From Sphingomonas sp. 7/4-4 (lineage in GTDB: Bacteria > Pseudomonadota > Alphaproteobacteria > Sphingomonadales > Sphingomonadaceae): a stretch of DNA of 64,000 nt. The stretch spans positions 310,001 to 374,000 of the forward strand of contig NZ_CP115960.1 in assembly GCF_027941955.1 (NCBI RefSeq), read 5' to 3'. The notes beneath the pieces were generated by a model that was not told the DNA's origin, searched no databases, and saw nothing but the letters and a program-made list of their open reading frames with translations. This document shows, piece by piece, positions 48,697-57,564 of this stretch (positions are counted from its first letter, which is position 1; each line of letters opens with the position of its first letter). The translations under genes were made by a program, and so were the position numbers.

Positions 48697-49662
48697 GTGA
48701 CGATTGTGCGACAGCCTACCCGGGCGGGGGTTCGTGACGCTGCAGCGAAAATTGCGGCAATCCTGCCGCAAACCCCTCTGTTTACAGCGGAAATTCGCGG
48801 GCATCTGGTGTGCTTCAAGGCGGAATCGCTGCAGCCGGTCGGTGCGTTCAAGATCCGCGGGGCATGGCATCGGCTGACCGCGTTGGACGCCGAGGCACGC
48901 GAACGGGGCGTCGTCGCCTTTTCGTCGGGGAATCATGCGCAGGAGTCGCCTGGGCGGCGAAGCGGCTGGGCATCCCGGCGGTGATCGTGATGCCGGCCGA
49001 TGCGCCCAAGGTGAAGCTCGACGCGACGCTGGCGATGGGCGCGGAGGTCGTGAAGTACGACCGCGACACCGAGAGCCGCGAGAAGATCGCCGCGCATCTG
49101 GCGCATGCGCGCGGCGCAGTCCTCGTCCCGAGCTTCGACGACCCCTGGATCATCGAGGGGCAGGGAGTGCCGGGATCGAGGCGATGACCCAGATGATCGA
49201 GATGAAGCTGCCCGATCCTTCGAACGTGGTGGTGCCGTGCGGCGGTGGCGGTTTCGCCGCCGGACTGGCGCTGGCACTCCCCGATGCGGAGATCATCGTG
49301 GCCGAGCCGGAGGGCTGGGACGATATGCGCCGCAGCCTCGAAGCGGGATGGATCGAGCCGGTGGGCGACGATCCGCCGCCCACTGCGTGCGATGCGCTGC
49401 AGACGAAGCAAGTCTCGCCGCTCACCTTCGACGTGCTCAGCCGGCGGGGCGCGACCAGGTCGCGGTGAGCGAGGCCGAGATCCGGCACGCACAGCGCTGG
49501 TCGGCGGCGAAGCTGCGGCTGGTGCTCGAACCCGGCGGATCGGCGGCGCTGGCGGCCCTGCTGGCCGGCAAGGTCGATGCGAAGCCGGGATTGCTGGTGA
49601 TGCTTTCGGGCGGCAATGCCGATCCGGACGCCTATGCGGCGGTGCTGGGATCGGAAAACTGA
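48697..49662 (+). CDS. threonine/serine dehydratase, PLP fold type II (three frame breaks)
   Basis: Deaminates threonine or serine, or racemises serine; about 322 residues, catalytic domain only, without an ACT regulatory domain. GTG at 48697. PLP lysine in PVGAFKIRGAW; SSGNHAQG binds the substrate; glycine loop VVPCGGGGFAAG; C-terminal VLEPGGSAALAALL and MLSGGNAD. Breaks at 48942-48943, 49163-49165 and 49446-49449, each one missing G, restore HAQGVAWAAKRLG, GQGSAGIEAM and GRDQVAVSEAEI. Its stop overlaps the next small gene as TGATG. Lack of the ACT domain suggests a catabolic or racemase-like enzyme rather than biosynthetic IlvA. Confidence 0.85.
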
Positions 49663-49841
49663 TGAAGGAAACTCCGTTCGGCGCGGTTCTCGCCAATGTG
49701 ATGAGCGTCGGCGCGCGCGGGCTCGGCTGGTTCCTCTGGTATTTCCTGCGGCTGATCTATCGCGGCGAACCGAGGGTGATTGCGGGATTCGTAAGCGCGG
49801 GGTTGCTCATCGCCGCACTGGTTTGGGCGATCGTGCGATGA
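49662..49841 (+). CDS. small membrane protein, unknown
   Basis: 59 residues; the ATG overlaps the dehydratase stop. Hydrophobic stretches at about 20-33 (LGWFLWYFLRLIY) and 40-58 (VIAGFVSAGLLIAALVWAIV) suggest one or two TM helices. The stop overlaps the start of another tiny membrane protein. I recognise no family; coupling to the dehydratase suggests expression with it. Confidence 0.55.
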   Translation: MKETPFGAVLANVMSVGARGLGWFLWYFLRLIYRGEPRVIAGFVSAGLLIAALVWAIVR

Positions 49842-50008
49842 TGGATCCGCAACTCAATCCGCTGCTGCTGAGCATCGCCGTGGTGGCGATGTTCGCACTG
49901 GTCTGGGGCGGCGTGCGGACGTGGCGTGGCGGCGACCGGCAGAAGGGCGTGCTGATGGTGATCTGCGCGCTCGTGCTGCTGGGGAATCTGCTGATCTGGT
50001 CGCTGTGA
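49838..50008 (+). CDS. small two-helix membrane protein, unknown
   Basis: 56 residues starting at ATG 49838, which overlaps the previous stop (ATGA). Two hydrophobic helices (PLLLSIAVVAMFALVWGGV and GVLMVICALVLLGNLLIW) are joined by a short basic loop (RTWRGGDRQK), so a hairpin with both ends outside the cytoplasm is predicted. The family is not recognised. It is the last gene of a dehydratase-led operon and is followed by a long inverted repeat. Confidence 0.55.
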   Translation: MMDPQLNPLLLSIAVVAMFALVWGGVRTWRGGDRQKGVLMVICALVLLGNLLIWSL

Positions 50009-50011
50009 ATT

Positions 50012-50146
50012 CCCTCTCCCCTTGTGGGAGAGGGAGGGAGGCGACGCAGTCGGCGGAAGGGTGAGGGGGACGCCGGGCCTCACTCCCCTCATCCTTCCCA
50101 CTCGCTTCGCGAGCGGGCCCCTTCCTTCTCCCACAAGGGGAGAAGG
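50012..50146. repeat. intergenic inverted repeat between convergent genes
   Basis: Arms of 23 bases at 50012-50034 and 50124-50146 (CTCCCCTTGTGGGAG core) match with two differences; inner segments (GAAGGGTGAGGGG / CCCCTCATCCTTC) also pair. This kind of element is common in intergenic DNA of sphingomonads and other Alphaproteobacteria. Lying between convergent genes it probably serves as a two-way 3' end. Confidence 0.8.
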
Positions 50147-50154
50147 AGTTAGTT

Positions 50155-50810
50155 TCACCGAATCGGCGAGTTGGGGTCGAGCCGCATGTCGAGATAGCGG
50201 TCCACCGAGCCCATCAATTGCTCCATCTCGTCCTGGAAGAAATGGTTCGCTTGCGGGATCGTGTCGTGATGGATGGTGATGTGCTTCTGCGTGCGCAATT
50301 TGTCGACCAGCTTCTGGGTCGCGGCCGGAGTCGCGACTTCGTCGCCTTCGCCCTGGATGATGATGCCCGAGGAAGGGCAGGGCGCGAGGAAGCTGAAATC
50401 ATACATGTTTGCCGGCGGGGCGACCGAGATGAAGCCGCGGATCTCCGGGCGGCGCATCAGCAGCTGCATGCCGATCCACGCGCCGAAGCTGACGCCGGCG
50501 ATCCAGGTGGTCGAGGCTTCGGGGTGGAAGCTCTGCACCCAGTCGAGTGCGCTGGCGGCATCCGAGAGCTCACCGATGCCGTTGTCGAACGTGCCCTGGC
50601 TCTTGCCGACGCCGCGGAAATTGAAGCGCAGGGTCGCGAAGCCGCGGCGCTGGAAGGTCTTGTAGAGCTCCTGGACGATGCGGTTGTTCATCGTGCCGCC
50701 CGCATTGGGGTGCGGATGGAGGATCATCGCCACGGGCGCGCGCGGACGCGGAGCGGGGCGAAACGGCCTTCGAGACGGCCTTCGGGACCGGGGAAAATGA
50801 CTTCGGGCAA
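50155..50810 (-). CDS. alpha/beta hydrolase (one frame break)
   Basis: About 218 residues. I start at TTG 50810 (AAGG upstream), giving MPEVIFPGPEGRLEGRFAP, the standard opening for this group. A break at 50755-50758 (four G on the plus strand, five expected) joins it to PRPRAPVAMILHPHPNAGGTMNNRIVQELY. Other motifs: LRFNFRGVGKSQGTFD, nucleophile GVSFGAWIG, Asp in QGEGDEV, His in QANHFF. Close relatives are annotated only as hydrolases of the alpha/beta fold. It is divergent from the cysteine desulfurase genes with about 90 bases between the starts; its neighbourhood to Fe-S genes recurs in sphingomonads. Confidence 0.8.
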
Positions 50811-50901
50811 TGTGGCCTGCCTTGAATTGGGTGCGCGCAGTGGAGCGCGGGGAGTTGCGCGCTATATAGGCAGCGCCGCCCTTCACGCAATTGGAACCAA
50901 C

Positions 50902-51977
50902 TTGGCCGACCGTATCTATCTGGACCATGCCGCAACGACACCGATGACCGAAGCCGCCACGGCGGCGGTGATCGAGGGCATGGCGCGCTGGGCCAACCCT
51001 CGTCGCCGCATGCCGAGGGGCGTGCGGCACGGGCGGCGCTGGAGGCGGCACGAATGAAGATCGCCGCGGCTTATGGCTGGGCGCACGAACTCGTGCTGAC
51101 CTCCGGAGCGAGCGAATCGCTGCACATGGCGCTGACGCGATCCATGGCCGAGCACCGGCTGATCACCGCGGTGGAGCATGATTCGGTGCTGCGCCACTCC
51201 GAAGGCGCAAAGGTATTGCCGGTGGATGCGAACGGCATCCTCGATTTAGAGGCGCTGCAGGGAGCGCTGGCGGGACGCGGGCGGACGTTGCTCTGCGTGC
51301 AATGGGCGAACAGCGAGACCGGGGTGCGCCAGCCGATCGCGGCGATCGCCGAAATGGTGCATGCGGCGGGCGGCATCCTGCTCGTCGATGCGGCGCAGAT
51401 GCCGGCGCATGCGGACGAGGCGGTGCTCCGCCATGCCGATCTGGTCGCGGTCTCGGCGCACAAGCGCGGCGGGCCGCCGGGGATCGGCGCGCTGCTGGTG
51501 CGCGACTTCGGGACGCTGCTGCCGATGGGCGGACAGGAAAAGGGATATCGCGCGGGGACCGAGAATCTGCCCGGCGCGCTGGGCTATGCCGCGGCCGTGA
51601 GCGAGGCCGAGGATCTGGCACGGATGGCGGGCCTTCGTGCCGGGCTGGAGCAGGCGATCCGCGACGCGGGCGGTGCAGTCGTGGGCGAGGCGAGCCCGCG
51701 CAGCCCGATGATCGGCGCATATCGCATGCCGGGAGTGTCCTCCGCGGCACAGCTCATCCGGTTCGACCTGGGCGGAATCTCGGTCTCGGCCGGAAGCGCC
51801 TGTTCTTCGGGGAGCATGCGGCCGAGCCATGTACTCTCGGCGATGGGCTGGAGCGAACCGGCCTTGCGCGAAGTCGTGCGGGTGAGCTTCGGGCGAGGCA
51901 CGACCGAGGCCGAGGTCGATGCGTTCGCGGCACTCTGGCGCAGGACCGCCGACGAGGCACGGGCGCGCGCGGCATGA
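50902..51977 (+). CDS. cysteine desulfurase, first of a tandem pair (one frame break)
   Basis: PLP enzyme that takes sulfur from cysteine for Fe-S clusters and thiolation. The TTG at 50902 gives LADRIYLDHAATTPM. A break at 50997-50999 (three C, four expected) restores WANPSSPHAEGRAARAALEAAR. PLP lysine in VSAHKRGGPPG; the persulfide Cys is in SAGSACSSGSMRPSHVL. About 358 residues. The stop overlaps the start of the second desulfurase. The glycine-proline after the lysine (GGPPGIGALL) resembles NifS/IscS-like class I enzymes. No scaffold gene (iscU/sufB) lies in the window. Confidence 0.87.
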
Positions 51978-53063
51978 TCTATCTCGATTATCAGGCGACG
52001 ACGCCGCTCGCACCCGAAGCGCTCGCCGCAATGCTCCCCTGGCTCGAGAGCCAGCACGCCAATCCCCACTCCGCCCACGCGCCCGGCCGGGCTGCAAAGG
52101 CAGCAGTGGAGGCGGCGCGCGACGATGTCGCCGCGCTGATGCCCGCGGGGGGATGGTGAGCTTCACCAGCGGTGCGACCGAGGCGCTCAATTGGGCGATC
52201 AAGGGCACGACGGGCGCGATCGTCACGCTGGCGACCGAACATGCCGCAGTGCTCGACACGGTCGAGGCCGAGGCGCGCAAGGGACGCGACGTCACTGTGC
52301 TGTCGCTCGGCAGCGACGGGCTGGTCGATCTCGCCGCGGCGCGTGCGGCGATCCGGCCGGGGACAGGGCTGGTCGCGGCGATGCTGGTCAACAACGAGAT
52401 CGGGACGATCCAGCCGGTCGAGCAATTGGCCGAACTGGCAAAGGCGGCCGGCGCGCTGCTCTTGTGCGACGCGGTGCAAGGCTATGGCCGCGTGCTGATC
52501 CCCGAAGGCTGCGACCTCGTCGCCGTGTCGGCGCACAAGATTCATGGGCCGAAGGGGTGGGAGCGCTGTGGATCCGCGACGGCGTGACGCTCGATCCGCT
52601 GCTGCACGGCGGCGGGCAGGAGCCGGCGGGGCGATCGGGCACACTCTCGCCCGCTCTGTGCGCCGGTTTCGGCGCGGCGGCGCGGCTCGCGAAGCAGCGT
52701 TTCGGGGCGGACCATGCCCATGCCGAACAACTTTTCCGCGCGGCGCTGGCGCATCTCGATGGCGATTGGGTCCTCAACGGCTCGCGCGACGAGCGCTATC
52801 ACGGAAATCTCAACATCCGCCGCAAGGGGCTCGACGTCGCGCGGCTGATGTCCGATCTGCGCGACATCGCCTTTTCGGCCGGTTCGGCCTGCGCCAGCGG
52901 GTCGGGACGGCCGAGCCACGTCCTGCGCGCCATCGGGCTTGGCGATGCCGAGGCGCGATCGAGCATCCGGCTGGGCTTCGGTCGCTATACGACCGAAGAA
53001 GAGCTGCTGACGGCGCTCGACCGGATCATCGCCGCGTCGCGATCCCAGAAGGTTGCGGCATGA
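51974..53063 (+). CDS. cysteine desulfurase, second of a tandem pair (two frame breaks)
   Basis: A second full-length NifS/IscS-type enzyme (about 363 residues) whose ATG overlaps the first one's stop. It begins MIYLDYQATTPLAPEAL; PLP lysine in VSAHKIHGPKG; Cys in SAGSACASGSGRPSHVL. Breaks at 52147-52152 (six G, seven expected) and 52554-52557 (four G, five expected) restore MPAGGMVSFTSGATEAL and HGPKGVGALWIRDG. The two paralogues differ clearly, so this is not a recent duplication. Its stop overlaps the ferredoxin start. Confidence 0.88.
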
Positions 53064-53391
53064 TCCGGGTGCGGTTCGTCAGTACCGAGGGCAACAGCCG
53101 AGACGTCGAGGCCGAAGCGGGCGCGATCCTGCTCGAAGTGGCGCAGAATGACGGACAGCCGCTGGAGGGCACCTGCGAAGGACAGATGTCGTGCTCGACC
53201 TGCCACGTCATCGTCGCGCCCGAGGATTTCGCCCGGCTGCCGCGCGCGAGCGAGGAGGAGGAGGACATGCTCGACCTCGCGATCGGCGCGGCGCGGACCA
53301 GCCGGCTCGCCTGCCAGATCGTGCTTTCGCCCGAGCTCGACGGGCTGACCGTGCGGATGCCCCCGAGCACCGCGACATGCAGGGGCGCTGA
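53060..53391 (+). CDS. fdx: ISC-type [2Fe-2S] ferredoxin (frame slip at the very end)
   Basis: 110-residue adrenodoxin-type ferredoxin. Cluster ligands are in CEGQMSCSTCHV (C-x5-C-x2-C) and the fourth Cys in SRLACQIV. It begins MIRVRFVSTEGNSRDVEAEAG. As written the frame ends at 53395 with STATCRGAD; one more C in the run 53360-53364 gives RMPPEHRDMQGR and a stop at 53389-53391, a more typical end. It is coupled to the desulfurases and likely supplies electrons for cluster assembly. Confidence 0.87.
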
Positions 53392-53445
53392 CTGATCCAC
53401 GTTGCGATTTTCGGAACGGCGCGCGCGCCGGGTAGTTTCAGCGCC

Positions 53446-53871
53446 GTGTCGAAGCGGACGATCAGCCAGGCCCTTTATGTGATCGGCTGCCGTATCTCGG
53501 ACGCCGGCGCGAACGTCGCGGGGCATCCGATGGCGCAGATCGTGCTGGTGCTCTTCTGCCTCGCCTGGTTCCTGTTGCCGCTCGGCGACAAGGCGACGGC
53601 GGTGCTCACGCTGGTGCTGTCGGTGCTGGCGATCACGCTCACCCAGATGGTCCTCAATCAGCAGAAACGGCACGAGGCGGCGCTGCACCTCAAGATCGAC
53701 GAGCTGATCCACGCGATGAAGGGCGCGCGCGACGAAGTGATGGGGATCGAGACCGCGAGCGAATCCGAACTCGAGGCGCTGCGCATCACCGGCGACAAGG
53801 CCGGGGAGGTCCTCGCGAAACGTCGCGGCAAGCCTGTCGTCACCACCGACCCGAATGGCCCTGAGACTTGA
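53446..53871 (+). CDS. low-affinity iron permease-family small membrane protein
   Basis: 141 residues starting at GTG 53446. Two TM helices (~28-60; AQIVLVLFCLAWFLLPL and AVLTLVLSVLAITLTQMVL) are followed by NQQKRHEAALHLKIDELIHAMKGARDEV, the signature of the family named after yeast Fet4-like low-affinity iron permease. Iron transport has not been shown for most bacterial members, so the name should be read with care. It lies 55 bases after the ferredoxin. Confidence 0.8.
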   Translation: MSKRTISQALYVIGCRISDAGANVAGHPMAQIVLVLFCLAWFLLPLGDKATAVLTLVLSVLAITLTQMVLNQQKRHEAALHLKIDELIHAMKGARDEVMGIETASESELEALRITGDKAGEVLAKRRGKPVVTTDPNGPET

Positions 53872-53949
53872 GCAACGCGCGGAACAACGCCGCCGTTTCG
53901 GGATTGTAACGGCCTTGGGGTTTTCGCCCCGAGGTCAGGAGAGAGCCAT

Positions 53950-54225
53950 ATGAAAATCCTCACCCTAATCGCAGCCGCCGCCGCGGCGGTTCTGGCGGTC
54001 CCGGCCGCATCCGCCGCTACCGTCGCCGCACCCGGCGTCATATCGGTCGCCAGCTTTGCCGCCAGCGCGCCCGCCGCGCAGAGCGGCCGCTGGGAGCGCG
54101 AACGCCGATACGAACGCCGCACCACCAACCGGCATCGCCGCGCTGCCTGGCGGACGAGCTGCACGCGCAAATGGCGCAACGGCCACCGCGTCCGCATCTG
54201 CCGCAAGATACGCTATTGGCGCTGA
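53950..54225 (+). CDS. small secreted arginine-rich protein
   Basis: 91 residues with AGGAGAG upstream of the ATG. A signal peptide (KILTLIAAAAAAVLAVPAASA) precedes a mature part of about 70 residues. The last ~45 are extremely rich in Arg (RWERERRYERRTTNRHRRAAW...) with two Cys (TSCTRKW, RICRKIRYWR) that could form a disulfide. I do not recognise the family; small basic periplasmic proteins like this are common in sphingomonads. Upstream, CCTTGGGG (53913-53920) and CCCCGAGG (53927-53934) may form a hairpin ending the previous transcript. Confidence 0.65.
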   Translation: MKILTLIAAAAAAVLAVPAASAATVAAPGVISVASFAASAPAAQSGRWERERRYERRTTNRHRRAAWRTSCTRKWRNGHRVRICRKIRYWR

Positions 54226-54296
54226 GCAAAAGCGCGGGGGCGCGTATGCGCGCTCCCGCACTTGCCTAAGCCGCGGACTTTGCCCATATGCGCCGC

Positions 54297-54386
54297 GGGA
54301 GTCGGGCGGACGATGCCGTCGCCAACCCGGTCAGATCCGGAAGGAAGCAGCCGTAACGATTTCGTGTCGGGTCGTCCCGGCTCCCA
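54297..54386 (+). ncRNA. ffs: signal recognition particle RNA (4.5S, small bacterial type)
   Basis: The conserved SRP domain IV is unmistakable: GTCAGATCCGGAAGGAAGCA with the GGAA tetraloop and asymmetric AGCA side. The outer ends GGGAG (54297-54301) and CTCCC (54381-54385) pair and inner GACGA/TCGTC extend the stem, giving about 90 nt. It lies 48 bases upstream of dnaX, the usual place in Alphaproteobacteria. End positions are estimated from the pairing. Confidence 0.93.
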
Positions 54387-54433
54387 CCATTCCTTGAAGA
54401 CGCAGAGCCCTCGGCCCGCTAGTCTGGCGCGCA

Positions 54434-56056
54434 ATGTCTGATTCCTTTCTCGGCCTCGACGAACCGCCCCAGCCCAAGCAGGAGGCGTATCGCGTCCTCG
54501 CGCGCAAATACCGCCCGCAGACCTTTTCCGAGCTGATCGGGCAGGATGCGATGGTCACCACGCTCGGCAATGCGATTCGGCGCGACCGGCTGGCGCACGC
54601 TTTCCTGCTCACCGGCGTCCGCGGGGTCGGCAAGACCTCGACCGCGCGGCTGATCGCCAAGGCATTGAACTGCATCGGGCCCGACGGGCAGGGCGGGCCG
54701 ACGATCGATCCGTGCGGCGTGTGCGAGCCGTGCCGCGCAATCGCAGAGGGACGCCATATCGACGTGATCGAAATGGACGCCGCCAGCCATACCGGCATCG
54801 ACGATATCCGCGAGATCATCGAGGCGTCGCGTTATTCGGCGGTCTCGGCGCGCTACAAGATCTACATCATCGACGAAGTCCATATGCTCTCCAAGGCCGC
54901 GTTCAACGGCCTGCTCAAGACGCTCGAGGAGCCGCCGGCGCATGTGAAGTTCCTGTTCGCCACGACCGAGGTGAACAAGGTGCCGGTAACGGTGCTGTCG
55001 CGCTGCCAGCGCTTCGACCTGCGGCGGATTCCGGCGGAGAAACTGGCGGAGCATTTCGCGCGCGTCTCGGCGGCTGAGGGTGTCGAGGTCGAGCCCGAGG
55101 CGATGGCATTGATCGCGCGCGCGGCGGAGGGGTCGGCGCGCGACGGGCTGTCGATCCTCGATCAGGCGATCGCCCATGCCGGTCTCGAAGGCGGCGGGGT
55201 GCGTGCCGAGGCTGTCAGCGCTATGCTGGGCCTTTCGGATAGGGGCGCGATCCGCTCGCTGTTCGGGCTGCTGCTCGCGGGCGACGCTATCGGCGCGCTG
55301 GCGGCGCTGCGCGAGCAATATGATCTCGGCGTCGATCCGCAGGCAGTGCTGCGCACCTTGCTCGAAACCGTCCACGGCGTAACCCTCGCCAAGCTCGGCA
55401 CCGCGGCAACCACTGGGCAATCTGCCGAGGAGTTGAAGGCGCTGCGGGACTGGGCGGCAGGTCTCTCCTTCCCGGCGCTGCACCGGCTCTGGCAATTGCT
55501 GCTGCGCGGGCATGACGAAGTCGCGAAGGCGGCACTGCCGATCGAAGCGTGCGAGATGGCGCTGCTGCGCGTGATCCACGCCTCGCAACTGCCTGATCCG
55601 GGGGATCTCGCGCGGCAGCTGGCGAACGGCAGCGTCAGCGCGCCGACGCCTGCAGCGGCATCGACGAAGCCTGCCGAGCCCGCAATGCCTTCGAGCATAG
55701 CCGAGCTGGCCGCGCATCTGGAGATGGGCAAGCGCTTCCAGCTCGCGCAACAGGTGCGCGACTATCTGCGGCCGGTGCGGTTCGAGGGATCCGAATTCGA
55801 GTTCGGCGCGGCGCGCGAGCTGCCGCACGACTTCGTTCGCGAATTGGGAGCGGCCCTTCGCGAGGCGACAGGGGTCAATTGGCGCCTGAAGTGCGTTGAG
55901 GAAGCTGCGGCGCCGACGCTGCGCGAGGAGCAGGCGGCGGGCGAGGCTGCCGAGCGCGCGGCGGTGCTGGCGTCGCCTGTGGTCGCCGCAGCGATGCAAG
56001 CCTTTCCCGAAGCCGAGCTGATCGGCTGGAACAATGTACGGAGTAACCAGGCATGA
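54434..56056 (+). CDS. dnaX: DNA polymerase III subunit gamma/tau
   Basis: Clamp-loader ATPase, 540 residues, no frame break. It begins MSDSFLGLDEPPQPKQEAYRVLARKYRPQTF. Walker A GVRGVGKT (61-68), zinc-binding CxxC clusters around CGVCEPCRAI, Walker B/DExx as IIDEVHMLS, and the sensor SRC motif in VLSRCQRFDLRR. A tau-like C-terminal region follows residue ~390. No slippery A-run for programmed frameshifting was noticed. The stop overlaps the ybaB start, as is usual; ffs lies just upstream. Confidence 0.95.
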   Translation: MSDSFLGLDEPPQPKQEAYRVLARKYRPQTFSELIGQDAMVTTLGNAIRRDRLAHAFLLTGVRGVGKTSTARLIAKALNCIGPDGQGGPTIDPCGVCEPCRAIAEGRHIDVIEMDAASHTGIDDIREIIEASRYSAVSARYKIYIIDEVHMLSKAAFNGLLKTLEEPPAHVKFLFATTEVNKVPVTVLSRCQRFDLRRIPAEKLAEHFARVSAAEGVEVEPEAMALIARAAEGSARDGLSILDQAIAHAGLEGGGVRAEAVSAMLGLSDRGAIRSLFGLLLAGDAIGALAALREQYDLGVDPQAVLRTLLETVHGVTLAKLGTAATTGQSAEELKALRDWAAGLSFPALHRLWQLLLRGHDEVAKAALPIEACEMALLRVIHASQLPDPGDLARQLANGSVSAPTPAAASTKPAEPAMPSSIAELAAHLEMGKRFQLAQQVRDYLRPVRFEGSEFEFGAARELPHDFVRELGAALREATGVNWRLKCVEEAAAPTLREEQAAGEAAERAAVLASPVVAAAMQAFPEAELIGWNNVRSNQA

Positions 56057-56377
56057 AGAGCCTCGAAGACATCATGGCGATGGCGCAGAACGTCCAGAAC
56101 GAACTGACCAAGGCGCAGGCGACGCTCGACACGATCGAAGTCGAGGGTGCGTCGGGCGGCGGGCTGGTCAAGGTCAAGGCGAGCGCCAAGGGCCGGATCA
56201 TCGGAGTCGATATCGACAGAATCGCTGCTGGCGCCGTCCGAAAAGGGCATGCTCGAGGATCTGGTCGCCGCGGCCTTCAACGACGCACGTGCCAAGGCCG
56301 ACGCGGCATCGGCGGCCGAAATGTCCAAGATGAGCAGCGGTTTGCCCCTGCCGCCGGGCTTCAAGCTGCCCTTCTAA
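56053..56377 (+). CDS. ybaB: YbaB/EbfC nucleoid-associated protein (one frame break)
   Basis: Small DNA-binding protein of about 107 residues, start overlapping the dnaX stop. It has [25 protein letters not shown] and [18 protein letters not shown], then, after a frame change at 56216-56222, [27 protein letters not shown] and the end LPPGFKLPF. One extra base or two missing from an AGAG repeat (GACAGAGAATCG expected) explains the break. The usual next gene, recR, is not present; a small membrane protein and mtgA follow. Confidence 0.9.
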
Positions 56378-56446
56378 ACGAGGCCGAAGCGGAACAATCG
56401 GCCCAGCCCCTCGGTTCGTGCGAACGTAACGGAGGAGTGAGTTGTC

Positions 56447-56734
56447 ATGGCCGACCGAATTGTCGAACGAACCGACGGCGTGACCGCCGAGCGCGTCACC
56501 GAGACCGATTCCGGTCCCAGCACGGTGGTGGTCGAGCGCCGCGGCAGCGGAGCCGGGCTGCTGATCGGGTTGGCGGTGCTGATCCTCGTCGTGGTCGGCG
56601 CGCTGTACCTGATCAATCAGAACAATCGCGAGAATGTGAAGACTGACGCCATCACCCAGGCCGCAAAGGATGTCGGCGGTGCGGCGAAGGACGTGGGCGG
56701 TGCTGCGAAGGATGCTGCCAAGAAGATCGAATAG
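56447..56734 (+). CDS. small single-pass membrane protein with AKDVGG repeats
   Basis: 95 residues, with GGAGGAG ahead of the ATG at 56447. A polar N-terminus (~1-43) is followed by one TM helix (GLLIGLAVLILVVVGALYLI) and a short tail with the repeat KDVGGAAKDVGGAAKDAAKK, likely an amphipathic helix. Similar proteins are annotated as hypothetical. It converges with mtgA, whose stop codon begins directly at the next base. Confidence 0.65.
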   Translation: MADRIVERTDGVTAERVTETDSGPSTVVVERRGSGAGLLIGLAVLILVVVGALYLINQNNRENVKTDAITQAAKDVGGAAKDVGGAAKDAAKKIE

Positions 56735-57517
56735 TCAGCGCAGGCAAGAGTCGAGCCCGTCTCCCGTCACGACGCCGATCCGGCGATTGATCGAATTGCC
56801 ATAGCGCCGCGTGAAGCCCCTCGGGTCGATCGCGGCGCGTTTCTTGGGTAGCGGCAGGACGGCGGCGATCAGCGCGGCCTCGCGGTCGCTCAATTGCGAG
56901 GCGTCGTGCTTGAAATAGCGCATCGCGCCGGCATTGACGCCATAGGTGCCGATCCCCGTCTCGGCGACGTTGAGATAGACCTCCATGATCCGGCGCTTGC
57001 CCCAGATATTCTCGATGAGCAGCGTGAAATACGCCTCGAGGCCTTTGCGGAAATAGCCGCCGCCCTGCCACAGGAAGACGTTCTTGGCGGTCTGCTGGCT
57101 GATCGTCGAGCCGCCGCGGATGTGCTTCTTGCCGATGGCGTTGCGCGCGGCCGCCGCGGCGATCGCTTTGTAGTCGAAGCCGTTATGCTGGCAGAATCGC
57201 GAATCCTCGGCGGCGATCGCGGCGCGGGCCATGCTGGGATCGATGCGGTCGAGGCGCATCCAGCTTTTGCTGACGCCGTGTCCGGAGACCACGTCGCCGA
57301 TCATCGTGAAGGTGATCGGCGGGTTGATGAAGCGCAAAGCCGCGACCCAGAGCAGCGAGCCGAGGAAGAAGATCAGCACCGCCTTGGCGATCCAGCCGAG
57401 GATGCGGCGCTTGAGCGACCTGCGCGGGCGCGGCGGCGCGGGCTCCGGCGCGTCGATGCGCGTCGTTACCTGCGGCGCCGGTGTACGCGCCAGATCATCG
57501 TGCCGTTCGTCACTCAT
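56735..57517 (-). CDS. mtgA: monofunctional peptidoglycan glycosyltransferase, GT51
   Basis: Polymerises lipid II into glycan strands at the inner membrane. 260 residues; a Pro-rich cytoplasmic N-terminus, one TM helix (~40-62), then the GT51 domain: AAEDSRFCQHNGFD (catalytic Glu), RGGSTISQQTAKNVFL, GKRRIMEVYLNVAETG and KHDASQLSDREAALIAAVLPLP. Length and motifs match MtgA rather than a bifunctional PBP. It is next to rpoH on the same strand, with 47 bases between the rpoH stop and the mtgA start. Confidence 0.93.
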   Translation of the reverse strand: MSDERHDDLARTPAPQVTTRIDAPEPAPPRPRRSLKRRILGWIAKAVLIFFLGSLLWVAALRFINPPITFTMIGDVVSGHGVSKSWMRLDRIDPSMARAAIAAEDSRFCQHNGFDYKAIAAAAARNAIGKKHIRGGSTISQQTAKNVFLWQGGGYFRKGLEAYFTLLIENIWGKRRIMEVYLNVAETGIGTYGVNAGAMRYFKHDASQLSDREAALIAAVLPLPKKRAAIDPRGFTRRYGNSINRRIGVVTGDGLDSCLR

Positions 57518-57564
57518 TCCGGCACGATTGGCGGCGCTGGTCGCTCAACGCAACCGCTTCGTCG

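Noticed and set aside
54434-56056. Programmed frameshift in dnaX
   Set aside because: The frame is intact over 540 codons and I saw no slippery A-run with a following stem as in E. coli.
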